This document shows, in pieces, positions 16,299-24,890 of a DNA stretch of 64,000 nt (position 1 is the first letter of the stretch; each line of letters starts with the position of its first letter). A program made the position numbers and the translations under genes. The notes below the pieces were generated by a model. That model made no database searches. It was not told the origin of the DNA and saw nothing but the letters and a program-made list of their open reading frames with translations. This stretch comes from Nakamurella multipartita DSM 44233 (GTDB lineage: Bacteria; Actinomycetota; Actinomycetes; Mycobacteriales; Nakamurellaceae): positions 5,952,001 through 6,016,000 of the forward strand of contig NC_013235.1 of the NCBI RefSeq assembly GCF_000024365.1. The letters are read 5' to 3'.

Positions 16299-17899
16299 GA
16301 CGATTCCCTGGTCAGCAGCTCGTCGTACTGCGACACCGACGGCAACGGGCGCGAGTCGGCGGGCAGCTCCGCCAGGCGCCGCTCGGTCAGGCTGACCACC
16401 CGATCCCCGGCCGGTGTGGTGTTCGGTGATGCGATCACTGCGTCTGCGCTGCACTGGTGCGCGGTTTTGCGGGCCTGGACAGCGACGACGTCCGGGCTGA
16501 CCGAGCCCACCGTGAGAGCGGCGGTGATCCCCGCGATCACATCGGAGGCGGCCAGGTGCCGGTGCAGCAGCAGCACCTCGATCAACGCTCGGGTGCCGCC
16601 GGAGTCACCATGAGCCTTGCGGGCGGCGGCCCAGAACGCCTCATGCGCCGCGGTGAACATTCCGGACGCGCGGGCCTGCACCAACGCGGTCGCGTTGGGC
16701 AGTGCGCCGGGTTTGCGTTGCAGCACCTCGAGGTAGTGGTCCAGGACCAGGGACTGGCCGCCCTTGAGCATGACCCGTTCATGGGTGGCGATGACGGTGC
16801 GACCGTCGAACGCGGTCACCGATGAAGCGCCGAGCTGCACCCGGACCCGGCGGCCGATGAACCGGGCCGGCACCGAGTAGTGCCGTTGCCGGACGGTCAC
16901 CCGGGCATACCGGTCAACCCTGGGGGTCAGAGTCAGCCAGGTCGGGAACACCTCGGACGGCAACGGCCGCAGCGTGTCCCGTTCGAACGCCCAGTCCTGG
17001 GCGACGGTGTTGGTGCGGCTCGCGATCCGCCGGTAGTTATCCTTCGCGTCCGCCGCGACGAGCAGCTCATTGAGCTGCTCGATGGAGTCCACGACCGGCA
17101 TCGGGACGCAGTGGTTGCGGCGGAACCGGCCGCCCTCGCCTTCGACGCCGCCCTTCTCGTGGGCACCTTCCTGCCCGGGGTGGCAGTAGAACGCATCGAA
17201 CCCGAAATGGGATCGGAACGCCACCCACCGGCCGGATTCCTCCCGGCCACGACCGAACAGCACCCGGGACACCGCGGCTTTGAGGTTGTCGTAGCGGATC
17301 TTGTCGATCGGGGTGCCGCCCAGTTCGGTGAACGCGTGCACATGACCTTCCAGGAACGCCTCCTGGCCCTGGGTGGCGAACGCCCGGTGCACCGCCTTCC
17401 CGGAATACGACAGGCGCAGGGTGAACAGGAACGTCTTGGTCTTCACCCCGCGCAGCACGACCCACAGATCGGCAAAGTCGACCTCGGCCTCACCACCCGG
17501 CTCATGGGTCTGCGGGACGAAACCCTGCGACAAGGTCCGGCCGGCCGCGGCGGCGATCTCCGGGCGTCGCCGGGCGACGTAATCCCGCACCGTCGAGTAC
17601 GACACATCGGCGGCGCCGTGTTCGTCGAGGAGCCGGTCCAGCACCCGCTTCGCGGTGTGGCGTTGCTTCCTCGGCGCGTCCAGGTCCGCCCGCAGCCAGT
17701 CGTCGATCGTGACCTTGAACGGTTCGAGCTTCCGGGAGACCCGCACCGGTGTCTTCCGCGGCGGCGGTAACGCACTGGCCATCGCCTGCCGAACGGTTCT
17801 GCGGTGCACGTGATGCCGATCAGCGAGCTCGCGGATCGACAATCCCTCGACCCGGGCGTCGCGCCGGATGACAGCGAACAACTCCACCCTCGACCCCAT
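16295..17899 (-). CDS. istA: IS21 family transposase IstA
   Basis: A 534-residue DDE transposase with an N-terminal helix-turn-helix (LSIRELADRHHVHRRTVRQAM) and the catalytic core AEVDFADLW (Asp), IRYDNLKAAV (Asp) and EKGGVEGEGG (Glu). The C-terminal part has RHYSVPARFIGRRVRV as in other IstA proteins. The start is ATG 17899 (MGSRVELFAVIRRDAR), with a GGGGCAGGG site upstream; a longer in-frame start at 17941 is less likely. The gene looks intact. Confidence 0.9.
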   Translation of the reverse strand: MGSRVELFAVIRRDARVEGLSIRELADRHHVHRRTVRQAMASALPPPRKTPVRVSRKLEPFKVTIDDWLRADLDAPRKQRHTAKRVLDRLLDEHGAADVSYSTVRDYVARRRPEIAAAAGRTLSQGFVPQTHEPGGEAEVDFADLWVVLRGVKTKTFLFTLRLSYSGKAVHRAFATQGQEAFLEGHVHAFTELGGTPIDKIRYDNLKAAVSRVLFGRGREESGRWVAFRSHFGFDAFYCHPGQEGAHEKGGVEGEGGRFRRNHCVPMPVVDSIEQLNELLVAADAKDNYRRIASRTNTVAQDWAFERDTLRPLPSEVFPTWLTLTPRVDRYARVTVRQRHYSVPARFIGRRVRVQLGASSVTAFDGRTVIATHERVMLKGGQSLVLDHYLEVLQRKPGALPNATALVQARASGMFTAAHEAFWAAARKAHGDSGGTRALIEVLLLHRHLAASDVIAGITAALTVGSVSPDVVAVQARKTAHQCSADAVIASPNTTPAGDRVVSLTERRLAELPADSRPLPSVSQYDELLTRESS

Positions 17900-18256
17900 C
17901 CCTGCCCCTTCACCCGAGAACACCGAACAACTCGGATTCACCGTCGGGGTGGGGCCAGATCAAACCGTCACAACGCGCCCGGCGTGTCGAAGGTGGGGCC
18001 ACTTCAAACCGTCACGCCTCGACCTGCCGACACCGGTGGTGGGGCCAAGTCGAACCGCCAACCCGGGGCCAGATCAGACTGTCAGGGCCACCGCTCCTTA
18101 GCTCCGTCCCCGTCCCGGGGTCTGTTCGTGCCGGACACGGCCTGGCAGACGACCACATGACGAACAGTCGCGGCGCTTGCGATCGGGGCGAAGGATCTTG
18201 ATGTGCCTTGTCCATCTGCCGGTGACGCGCGGGTACGGTCGCCCGATGGTGACGTC

Positions 18257-19012
18257 ATGAACGGCGCTGACCGGCCGGCTGAGGCACGTCCACACTCACG
18301 TCTCGCTCCGCACGGGTGGCGTCGCCCGGCGGTCGAGCTGGCCGGCCTAGCAATCGGACTGGTGTTGTTCTCGTGGTTGCACAATCGCGCAGGCACGGAC
18401 GTCGCTGCAGCGACGGCGCACGCGCAGGCACTGCAATCCATCGAACGTTCGCTGCACCTGGACATCGAGCTGGCCGCCAACCAGTGGCTCGCCGAGCGAC
18501 CGGCGCTGATACAGGCGGCAGCGCTGTACTACCGGTTGTACTACCTACCGCTGATCGGGGTGTTGCTGTGGGTGCTTTTCGCTCGTGCCGATGTGTATCC
18601 CAAGGTCCGTCGCACGTTCGTGGTCATGGCACCGCTGGCCCTGCTGATCTTCTGGCTCCTGCCGATGTCTCCGCCGCGGTTCGCCCTGCCAGGGATCGTC
18701 GACATCGTGGCCCAGCACGACCTGTTCGGGAATGACACCTCGCGCGATCTGACCACTGGCCAGAACCACTTCTCGGCAATGCCGAGCCTGCATGTCGGGT
18801 GGTCAGCGCTGTGCGCCTATACAGCGTGGCTGGCGCTGCGTGACAAACATCCGAGGTTCGGATTGCTCGTCTGGCTGTTTCCCATCGTGATGGTCGCCGT
18901 CGTCATCACGACCGGTAATCACTACGTCCTGGACGTGGTTGGAAGCGTGCTGCTGCTAATCATCTCGATCGCCGCGACAACAGTGTGGAATCGGTGGCGT
19001 CGCTCCCCATAG
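18257..19012 (+). CDS. PAP2 family phosphatase (inositolphosphotransferase-like)
   Basis: A 251-residue membrane protein with about six hydrophobic segments and the PAP2 catalytic motifs SAMPSLHVGWSALC and TTGNHYVLDVVGS. It belongs to the Aur1/Ipt1-like PAP2_3 group, which handles lipid phosphates at the membrane. The ATG at 18257 is taken as the start; a TACGGT box lies about 20 nt upstream and a five-codon ATG frame overlaps the start. It is the only non-mobile-element gene between the two IS1380 copies, so it is potential cargo. Base use appears less GC-biased than in neighbouring chromosomal genes. Confidence 0.8.
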   Translation: MNGADRPAEARPHSRLAPHGWRRPAVELAGLAIGLVLFSWLHNRAGTDVAAATAHAQALQSIERSLHLDIELAANQWLAERPALIQAAALYYRLYYLPLIGVLLWVLFARADVYPKVRRTFVVMAPLALLIFWLLPMSPPRFALPGIVDIVAQHDLFGNDTSRDLTTGQNHFSAMPSLHVGWSALCAYTAWLALRDKHPRFGLLVWLFPIVMVAVVITTGNHYVLDVVGSVLLLIISIAATTVWNRWRRSP

Positions 19013-19138
19013 ACAAACACCTAGCACATACTCCTCAACCCGACGAGTTCCGTTTGACAGACATAGGAGCATCAGCGTGACATAGTCGCGGACACGGCAC
19101 GTGTTACACGGACGGCCGCACGGCTGGAGCCGATCTAG
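19013..19138. other. Gap between PAP2 gene and IS1380 copy 2
   Basis: This 126-bp stretch is less GC-rich than its surroundings. No gene or clear terminator was seen. It ends in the CTAG target at 19135-19138. Confidence 0.4.
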
Positions 19139-20827
19139 CCTCGATCTTTCTTCCGGTGGTCGGGCGGCCTCGTAGCCGTTCCTCATGATCATTTTTGTCC
19201 TCCTCTGTTGATCATGGGTTGGCTGCTGAACCCGTGGTCGCCTGGGTGGGCGCCGGGTTCCACTGCCCGGTTCGGGTCCTTGGTCGGAGATGGTGGTCGG
19301 GTCGGTGGGTCAGGTCAGTTGCGGCAGGTTCCGCAGCCGGGCCAGGCCGTGCAGGAGGAGGTCGCGGTGGGGTGCGTGCGCGGACAGGCGGAGCCAGGTA
19401 CGGCGGGCTTTGCGGCCGATCCGGGCGGCGACGCTGAACAGTCGGTGCCGCAGCTTCTTGGGCTCCCAGGTCCGCGCCGGGGTGCCGGTGAAGGCGAGCA
19501 TCTGCATCCATGCGGTCAGTTCGGTGGCCAGTTGCACGACCGCGATCCACACTTGATTCTGGGCAAAGTCGTTGAGGGGCAGGTTGTTCAGGCCGGTGTC
19601 CTTCGAGTTGCGGATCCGGTCCTCGCAGCGGGCGCGGCGCCGATGCCGCAGTTCCAGATCCGCGAGCTGTCCGCCTTTGGTGTTCGTGGCGAACGCGGTG
19701 AGCCGGTTGCCGTTCGAGTCGGTGAACTTCAGCTGGGCACCGGGATGGGGTCGTTCGGCGCGGACGATGACCCGCATGTCCTTGGGCCAGCCCTTGAGCT
19801 TGAGGACCCCGGTCAGTTCGGCCACCCAGGCCCCGTCCCGGGGCTCCTGGTCGGCGTTGTACGCGGGTGTCCACGCCGCCTCCGGCAGGGCGTCGACCTT
19901 GGCGGTGATGTCGGTGGTCAGGGTGAACCCGACCGAGTACTGGACCCGTTGCCGGGCCATCCAGTCCACGAACTCGTGGGTTCCGCCGGCCCCGTCGGTG
20001 CGGACCAGCACACCGCGGCCGGGCCGTCGGTCCGCCGTGGTGCAGGGCAGTTGCGCGAGCGCGGCCTTGACCACGCTGATGTGGTCGGCTGCGGTGTTGG
20101 AGCCGGCGTTGCCCGGCCTCAGCAGCATCGCCAGGGGTTCACCGGTGCCGTCCGGGCCGTGGTCGGCCCACGCGCCGATCGGGTGGAACCCGAAGCCCTT
20201 CTTGAATGTTGCTGCTGCCAGCTGCTTTTCGGAGTGCGCGGTGACCAGGGTGGCGTCCACGTCGACGACCAGCGGCGCCTTCGCCGACCGGTCATGGTTC
20301 GGTGCGGCGGGTCCGGCCAGCTTCCACGCCCGGGCGCGGGCTGCCGCCCGCGCGGTGTCGATCGCCTTCAGCGCTGCCGTCGCGTCCGAGGCGAGGGTGT
20401 CGATCAGCCGGGACACAGTCGGGTCGGACGCCACATGACCGAACACGGCGGGCTCGGCCCGCAGTTGGGCGATGTCGGCCAGGCAGTCACCGCCGATCGC
20501 CAGCGAGATCGCCAGGTCGAGCAGGATCTTGCCCGGGTCGTGCACCGCCATCGGCTTGCGCCACGGCCTCAACGCCGCCGACAACCCACGACCCAAACCG
20601 ACCCTGTCCGCGGCCAAGGCCAGCAGCACCGACCCGCCGTGGGACACCACCCGCTTGCCGGTGGCATCGACTCGGAGCGACGGGTACAGCCCGGTAGACT
20701 TCCGCATCGGAAAGGTGCTCCTGGTTCTGGTTCGATTGGTCCCTCAGCAAGACCTATCTTCCCAGGTCAGAGCACCTTTCCTCATGATCAACACTCTGCC
20801 GATCAGAATTACGATGAAAGCGGCAGG
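19139..20827 (-). mobile_element. IS1380-family insertion sequence, copy 2
   Basis: This 1,689-bp copy is offset by 7,371 bp from copy 1. It is flanked by exact CTAG direct repeats (19135-19138 and 20828-20831), the 4-bp target duplication expected for IS1380. Confidence 0.92.
19310..20707 (-). CDS. IS1380 family transposase (copy 2)
   Basis: A 465-residue transposase identical in protein sequence to the copy at 11939-13336, with the same Asp-Asp-Glu motifs. Identity across all reading frames indicates very recent duplication or gene conversion. It is intact and transcribed leftward toward the island. Confidence 0.93.
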   Translation of the reverse strand: MRKSTGLYPSLRVDATGKRVVSHGGSVLLALAADRVGLGRGLSAALRPWRKPMAVHDPGKILLDLAISLAIGGDCLADIAQLRAEPAVFGHVASDPTVSRLIDTLASDATAALKAIDTARAAARARAWKLAGPAAPNHDRSAKAPLVVDVDATLVTAHSEKQLAAATFKKGFGFHPIGAWADHGPDGTGEPLAMLLRPGNAGSNTAADHISVVKAALAQLPCTTADRRPGRGVLVRTDGAGGTHEFVDWMARQRVQYSVGFTLTTDITAKVDALPEAAWTPAYNADQEPRDGAWVAELTGVLKLKGWPKDMRVIVRAERPHPGAQLKFTDSNGNRLTAFATNTKGGQLADLELRHRRRARCEDRIRNSKDTGLNNLPLNDFAQNQVWIAVVQLATELTAWMQMLAFTGTPARTWEPKKLRHRLFSVAARIGRKARRTWLRLSAHAPHRDLLLHGLARLRNLPQLT

Positions 20828-20972
20828 CTAGTGGGCCGCCCGGGCTGTCCCCCGATCGGAGGAGGTCGGTTCCTCCGGCGGGTCGGCCGATCGGCCGACC
20901 CAGCGAGCCGACCGTGGACGGGAAGCTCAAGGCACGGCCACGACAGGCCGGAGATTCGATGAGGAGCCCGCC

Positions 20973-21242
20973 ATGCCCAGCCCGCTGAACCAGACCGGCA
21001 ACACCCCGAACGAGACCGCGAACCAGACCGGACGGCGCAGCGCCAACCCGCTGCGGCTGGCCCTGGCCGGGGCGGCCCTGATGGTGGCGATGCTCTTTCA
21101 GTTCCTGCGCTCGGTGCCGGACTGGTCGGCGGTCACCGCCGACCCGGCCGGGTTCGCCAGCAGTCACGTGTGGCCGCTGGCCGGCCTGGTGGTCGGTGGC
21201 GTGCTGGTCGTCGTCGGGGTGGTCCAGGGCCTGCGGCGTTGA
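20973..21242 (+). CDS. Small two-helix membrane protein
   Basis: An 89-residue protein with a polar Asn/Thr-rich N-terminus and two hydrophobic helices (about residues 27-48 and 65-86). A GAGGAG site lies 6 nt before the ATG. It is not recognised as a named family. It is the first chromosomal gene after the island and is convergent with the glutamate decarboxylase gene. Confidence 0.6.
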   Translation: MPSPLNQTGNTPNETANQTGRRSANPLRLALAGAALMVAMLFQFLRSVPDWSAVTADPAGFASSHVWPLAGLVVGGVLVVVGVVQGLRR

Positions 21243-21284
21243 GCCGCCGGCCCCGGACCGGGCCCCGCGCCCGGTCAGCCCAGC

Positions 21285-22691
21285 TCAGTGCCGGAAGCCG
21301 GACGGCCCGCTCATCGCGGCCGACGTCGATTCCTCGTTCAGCGACTGCACGGCGCCCTTGAGCTCCTGGAAGAACAGGTGCGCCATGTCCTGGGAGAACC
21401 CGTTACGCACGACGATGCGCAGGACGGCCAGATCCTCGCGGTGCTCGGGGAAGGTGTAGGCGGGCACCTGCCATCCGCGCTCGCGCATGCGGCGGGAGAG
21501 CGCGAAGACGTCCCAGCCGGTGACCGACTCGGACGTGGTGAAGGCGAAGACCGGCAGCTGGTCGCCCTTGGTGATCAGCCGGAATTCGGGCAGTTCGCCG
21601 ATCTGCTCGGCCAGGTTCATCGCCACGTTGCGACTGGCCTGCTGGACGTCGACGTAGCCGGAGCGACCGAGCCGGAAGAAGCAGTAGTACTGGGCGATGA
21701 CCTCGGACCCGGGCCGGGAGAAGTTCAGCGCGAAGGTGGGCATGTTCCCGCCCAGGTAGTTCACGTTGAACACCAGCTCGTCGGGCAGATGGTCCTTGTC
21801 CCGCCACACGACCCAGCCGACACCGGGGTAGACCAGCCCGTACTTGTGGCCCGAGGTGTTGATGGAGGAGACCCGCGGGAGGCGGAAATCCCACTCCAGA
21901 TCGGGGTCCAGGAACGGCGCGATCATGCCGCCGGAGGCGCCGTCCACGTGCACCGGAACGTCCGGACCGCCGCTGGCGGCCAGCTTGTCCAGGGCGGCGG
22001 CGATCTCGGCGACCGGCTCGTAGCTGCCGTCGAAGGTGGAACCCAGGATGGCGACGACGCCGATGGAGTTCTCGTCGACCGCGGCCACCGCACCGTCGGC
22101 GTCCAGGTGGAACCGCTCACCCTCCATCGGCACGATCTTGGGCTCGACGTCCCAGTAGCGACAGAACTTCTCCCAGCAGACCTGGACGTTGGCGCCCATC
22201 ACCAGGTTGGGCTTGCGGACGTTCAGGTCGCCGCCCTCGGCCCGGACCTTGGCCTCCCAGCGGCGCTTGAGCGCCATGCCGGCCAGCATGCAGGCCTCGC
22301 TGGACCCGGTGGTCGAGCAGCCCGTCGCGTCGTCGGGGGAGGGCGCGTGCCACAGGTCGGCGATGATCCCGACGCAGCGCCGCTCGATCTCCGCGGTCTG
22401 CGGGTACTCGTCCTTGTCGATCATGTTCTTGTCGGCGCAGTCCGACATCAGCTGCTTGGCCTGGGGCTCCATCCACGTGGTGACGAAGGTGGCCAGGTTC
22501 AGCCGGGCGCTGCCGTCCAGCAGCAGCTCCTCCCGGATGAGCTGGTAGGCGATGTCCGGGGGGACCGGATCCTCGTTGAGGGAGATCTCCGGGAGCGCGA
22601 AGGCGTCGCCGACGGCCGGCGAGGCCAACGTGGCCATCGGATTCGTGTGCGGGGGGTGAGTCGGCTCGGACGAACCGGTATGCAGGGCCAT
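21285..22691 (-). CDS. gadB: Glutamate decarboxylase
   Basis: A 468-residue PLP-dependent group II decarboxylase that converts glutamate to GABA with proton consumption. Visible features are STTGSSEACMLAGMALKRRW, VHVDGASGGMIAPF with the cofactor Asp250, and the PLP lysine Lys283 in NTSGHKYGLVYPG. Length and motifs match bacterial GadB. ATG 22691 gives the usual N-terminus; longer frames upstream are unlikely. No GABA antiporter is adjacent, so the role (acid stress or GABA shunt) is not set by context. Confidence 0.92.
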   Translation of the reverse strand: MALHTGSSEPTHPPHTNPMATLASPAVGDAFALPEISLNEDPVPPDIAYQLIREELLLDGSARLNLATFVTTWMEPQAKQLMSDCADKNMIDKDEYPQTAEIERRCVGIIADLWHAPSPDDATGCSTTGSSEACMLAGMALKRRWEAKVRAEGGDLNVRKPNLVMGANVQVCWEKFCRYWDVEPKIVPMEGERFHLDADGAVAAVDENSIGVVAILGSTFDGSYEPVAEIAAALDKLAASGGPDVPVHVDGASGGMIAPFLDPDLEWDFRLPRVSSINTSGHKYGLVYPGVGWVVWRDKDHLPDELVFNVNYLGGNMPTFALNFSRPGSEVIAQYYCFFRLGRSGYVDVQQASRNVAMNLAEQIGELPEFRLITKGDQLPVFAFTTSESVTGWDVFALSRRMRERGWQVPAYTFPEHREDLAVLRIVVRNGFSQDMAHLFFQELKGAVQSLNEESTSAAMSGPSGFRH

Positions 22692-22826
22692 GCGCGTGAG
22701 TATCACGGAGCCGAAGATGGCTCGCGTCGTCCTGGCCGGGTGAGTACCCGAAAGGGTTCCGGTCCGGGCCGACCCGTGGCATGCTGTCACCATCGATTCC
22801 GACAATTAGTGCATATAGGAGGAATC

Positions 22827-23015
22827 ATGTCTGACGCTCACCATGACCTTCGCTGCCGGCTGGGCCGGCACCACTACGTCGGCGTGATGGACGACAACCC
22901 CGAAAAGCGGGGCGGCTCGCACCTGGAGTGCACGCGTTGCGGACACATCAAGGACGTCAACGAATACGGCCCTCCGCCGCCGGGAACCGCCCTTGGCACG
23001 GTCGGCGGCGGCTGA
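22827..23015 (+). CDS. Small CxxC protein (possible zinc ribbon)
   Basis: A 62-residue protein with an excellent AGGAGG site (about 22817-22822) and ATG start. It has an early CRLGRHHY segment and a LECTRCGHIKDV segment, so Cys and His residues could bind one metal ion; the tail is Pro/Gly-rich. Similar tiny proteins are common in actinobacteria but I know no function. It ends 6 bp from the convergent hyuB stop. Confidence 0.6.
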   Translation: MSDAHHDLRCRLGRHHYVGVMDDNPEKRGGSHLECTRCGHIKDVNEYGPPPPGTALGTVGGG

Positions 23016-23021
23016 GCCGGC

Positions 23022-24890
23022 TCAGCGGTGGTCCACCTCGGCCCAGGAGCGTCCACCCGACAGGCGGGAGTACCCGGGACCACGGTCGAACATCGGTTCC
23101 TCCCCCGCGCGGTCGGCCACCAGCGTCGCGCGCAGGGAAGCGGTGGCCGGTCCGTCCACGCCCAGGGTGTCGGCGCCGGCGTCGGGTGAGCCGGTCAGCA
23201 CCACGCCGTAGTCCCGTCGCGCACCGTCGACGGAGACCTTGCGCCACTGCACGTCCCGCAGCACCTCGACGACCGGCCGGGTCAGCGGGTCGCCCCACCC
23301 GCCGCCACCGGTCGTGCGGATGCGGATGATCTCCCCGGCGCGCACCGGCTCGGCGTCGGCCAGGGCATCGACGGCGCGCTCGTGCGGTCCGCCCGGGTCG
23401 ATGACCACCTCGAACGGCCGGCCGGCCCGGCCGCCGGCCACGCCCCAGCAGGACAAAATCGATCGGTCGGCGATCGACATGAAGTGGGCGTCCACCAGCA
23501 TCCGGATGTGCTTGTCGTAGCCCAGGCCGCCCCGGTGCCGGCCGGGCCCGCCGGAGTCGACGGCCAGGCCCAGGCGTTCGACGACGAACGGGAAGCGGGC
23601 CTCGGAGAACTCGGTCGGCAGGTTTCGCGAGTCCGGGACGACGTGCACGGTGTCCTCGCCGTCGGCGTAGGGCCGGCCGCCGGACCCGCCGCCGAGCACC
23701 TCGCGCATCAGGTACGGCCGTCCGTCCAGGTCGGTGCCGTAGACGCCGGTGTAGCGGATGGTCTCCTGATCGGCCGGCATCCGGCCGCCGACCGCCTTGG
23801 CCAGCACCCCGGTCAGCACGCCGAGCAACCGCAGGATGACGAACGTGCGCGCGTTGGTCGGCGCCGGAAAGATCGGCGTGAGCAGGGTGCCCTTGGGGGG
23901 GAACCGCAGCTCGAGCAGCGGCACCACCCCTTCGTTGGCGTTCAGCTGGGCCATCCGCTCCGGCGAATCGGCCAGATTCCGCAGCACCGGGGCCAGCCAC
24001 TTGGCCAGGAACACCCCGTCGGCGTAGTCGGCGCAGTGGTTGATCGGGCCGCGGGCCTGCGGCGAGGTTCCGGTGAAGTCCAGGATCAGCCGGGCGCCGC
24101 TCACCCCGTCGCCGTCGGAGAGCTTGGTCAGGGTAATGCGCTGGGCGTGCAGCCGGGGCGGGTCGACGCCGTCGTGCTCGGCGTAGTCCTCCCAGACGTA
24201 CTGCCCGTCCGGGATCTTGCTCAGCAGCTCGGTCCGGTACGCGCGGGTGGTCGCCGACAGGATGGCCGCGAACGCGGCCTCCACCGCGGATCGCCCGTAC
24301 CGGTCGAACAGGTCGGCGATCCGGCGCGCGCCCATCAGGCAGGCGCTGCACTCGGCGTCCAGGTCGGCCGAGAGCGACTCGGGCATCCGGGAGTTGCGGG
24401 TCATGATCTTCAGCGCGGCCTCGTTGGGCACGCCGGCCGCCCACAGCTTGATCGGCGGCACCATCAGGCCCTCCTCGAACACGCTGGTGGCGTGCGAGGG
24501 CATGGAACCGGGCACGGTGCCGCCGATGTCGTCGTGATGGCCGAACGCCTGCACGAACGCGACGACCTGCCCGTCATGGAAGACGGGCACGGTGACGCAC
24601 AGGTCGGGCAGGTGCCCGATGCCACCCTCGGACAGGTAGACGTCGTTGTGGAAGAAGACGTCGCCCGGCACCATGGTGGCGATCGGGTAGTCCCGGACGA
24701 CCGGTTGCACGAGCGCCGAGTACGACCGGCCGGTCAGCTTGCGCATGTGCACGTCGTGGATGCCGACCCGGAAGTCGTGGGCGTCGCGGATCATCGGCGA
24801 GCGCGCGGTACGCCCGATCGCGGTCTCCACCTCGGACTCGACCGAGGCCAGGGTGCCGGCGACGATCTCGACCAGGATCGGATCGCTCAC
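23022..24890 (-). CDS. hyuB: Hydantoinase B/oxoprolinase family protein (HyuB-like)
   Basis: A 622-residue beta subunit of the N-methylhydantoinase/5-oxoprolinase/acetone-carboxylase-like family. Typical segments are RDYPIATMVPGDVFFHNDVYLSEGG, FGHHDDIGGTVPGSMP and TGGGGWGDPLTRP near the end. GTG 24890 overlaps the hyuA stop by 4 bases, so it is coupled to its partner subunit. The complex would open a cyclic amide (or carboxylate a ketone) in an ATP-dependent reaction; the exact substrate is not evident. Confidence 0.88.
   Translation of the reverse strand: MSDPILVEIVAGTLASVESEVETAIGRTARSPMIRDAHDFRVGIHDVHMRKLTGRSYSALVQPVVRDYPIATMVPGDVFFHNDVYLSEGGIGHLPDLCVTVPVFHDGQVVAFVQAFGHHDDIGGTVPGSMPSHATSVFEEGLMVPPIKLWAAGVPNEAALKIMTRNSRMPESLSADLDAECSACLMGARRIADLFDRYGRSAVEAAFAAILSATTRAYRTELLSKIPDGQYVWEDYAEHDGVDPPRLHAQRITLTKLSDGDGVSGARLILDFTGTSPQARGPINHCADYADGVFLAKWLAPVLRNLADSPERMAQLNANEGVVPLLELRFPPKGTLLTPIFPAPTNARTFVILRLLGVLTGVLAKAVGGRMPADQETIRYTGVYGTDLDGRPYLMREVLGGGSGGRPYADGEDTVHVVPDSRNLPTEFSEARFPFVVERLGLAVDSGGPGRHRGGLGYDKHIRMLVDAHFMSIADRSILSCWGVAGGRAGRPFEVVIDPGGPHERAVDALADAEPVRAGEIIRIRTTGGGGWGDPLTRPVVEVLRDVQWRKVSVDGARRDYGVVLTGSPDAGADTLGVDGPATASLRATLVADRAGEEPMFDRGPGYSRLSGGRSWAEVDHR

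Larger units (their letters stand above)
15451..18084 (-). mobile_element. IS21-family insertion sequence (2,634 bp)
   Basis: The element has TG...CA termini with imperfect 44-bp inverted ends (15451-15494 and 18041-18084), matching at about three quarters of positions. Internal copies of a GGGGCCARNTCAAACCGTCA-like motif recur near the right end (about 17953, 17995, 18042 and 18065), as in other IS21 elements with multiple transposase-binding sites. It carries istA and istB. No convincing target duplication was found, and its left end interrupts the IS110 gene, so at least one junction is rearranged. Confidence 0.85.
11768..20827. mobile_element. Composite-transposon-like island bounded by two identical IS1380 copies
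   Basis: Two 1,689-bp IS copies in the same orientation bound a 5.7-kb segment of other mobile genes and a PAP2 phosphatase. The outermost flanks are CTAG at 11764-11767 and CTAG at 20828-20831, a 4-bp duplication consistent with a single compound transposition event. The inner flanks are CTAA (13457-13460) and CTAG (19135-19138), so stepwise IS insertions with later recombination are also possible. Confidence 0.6.
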
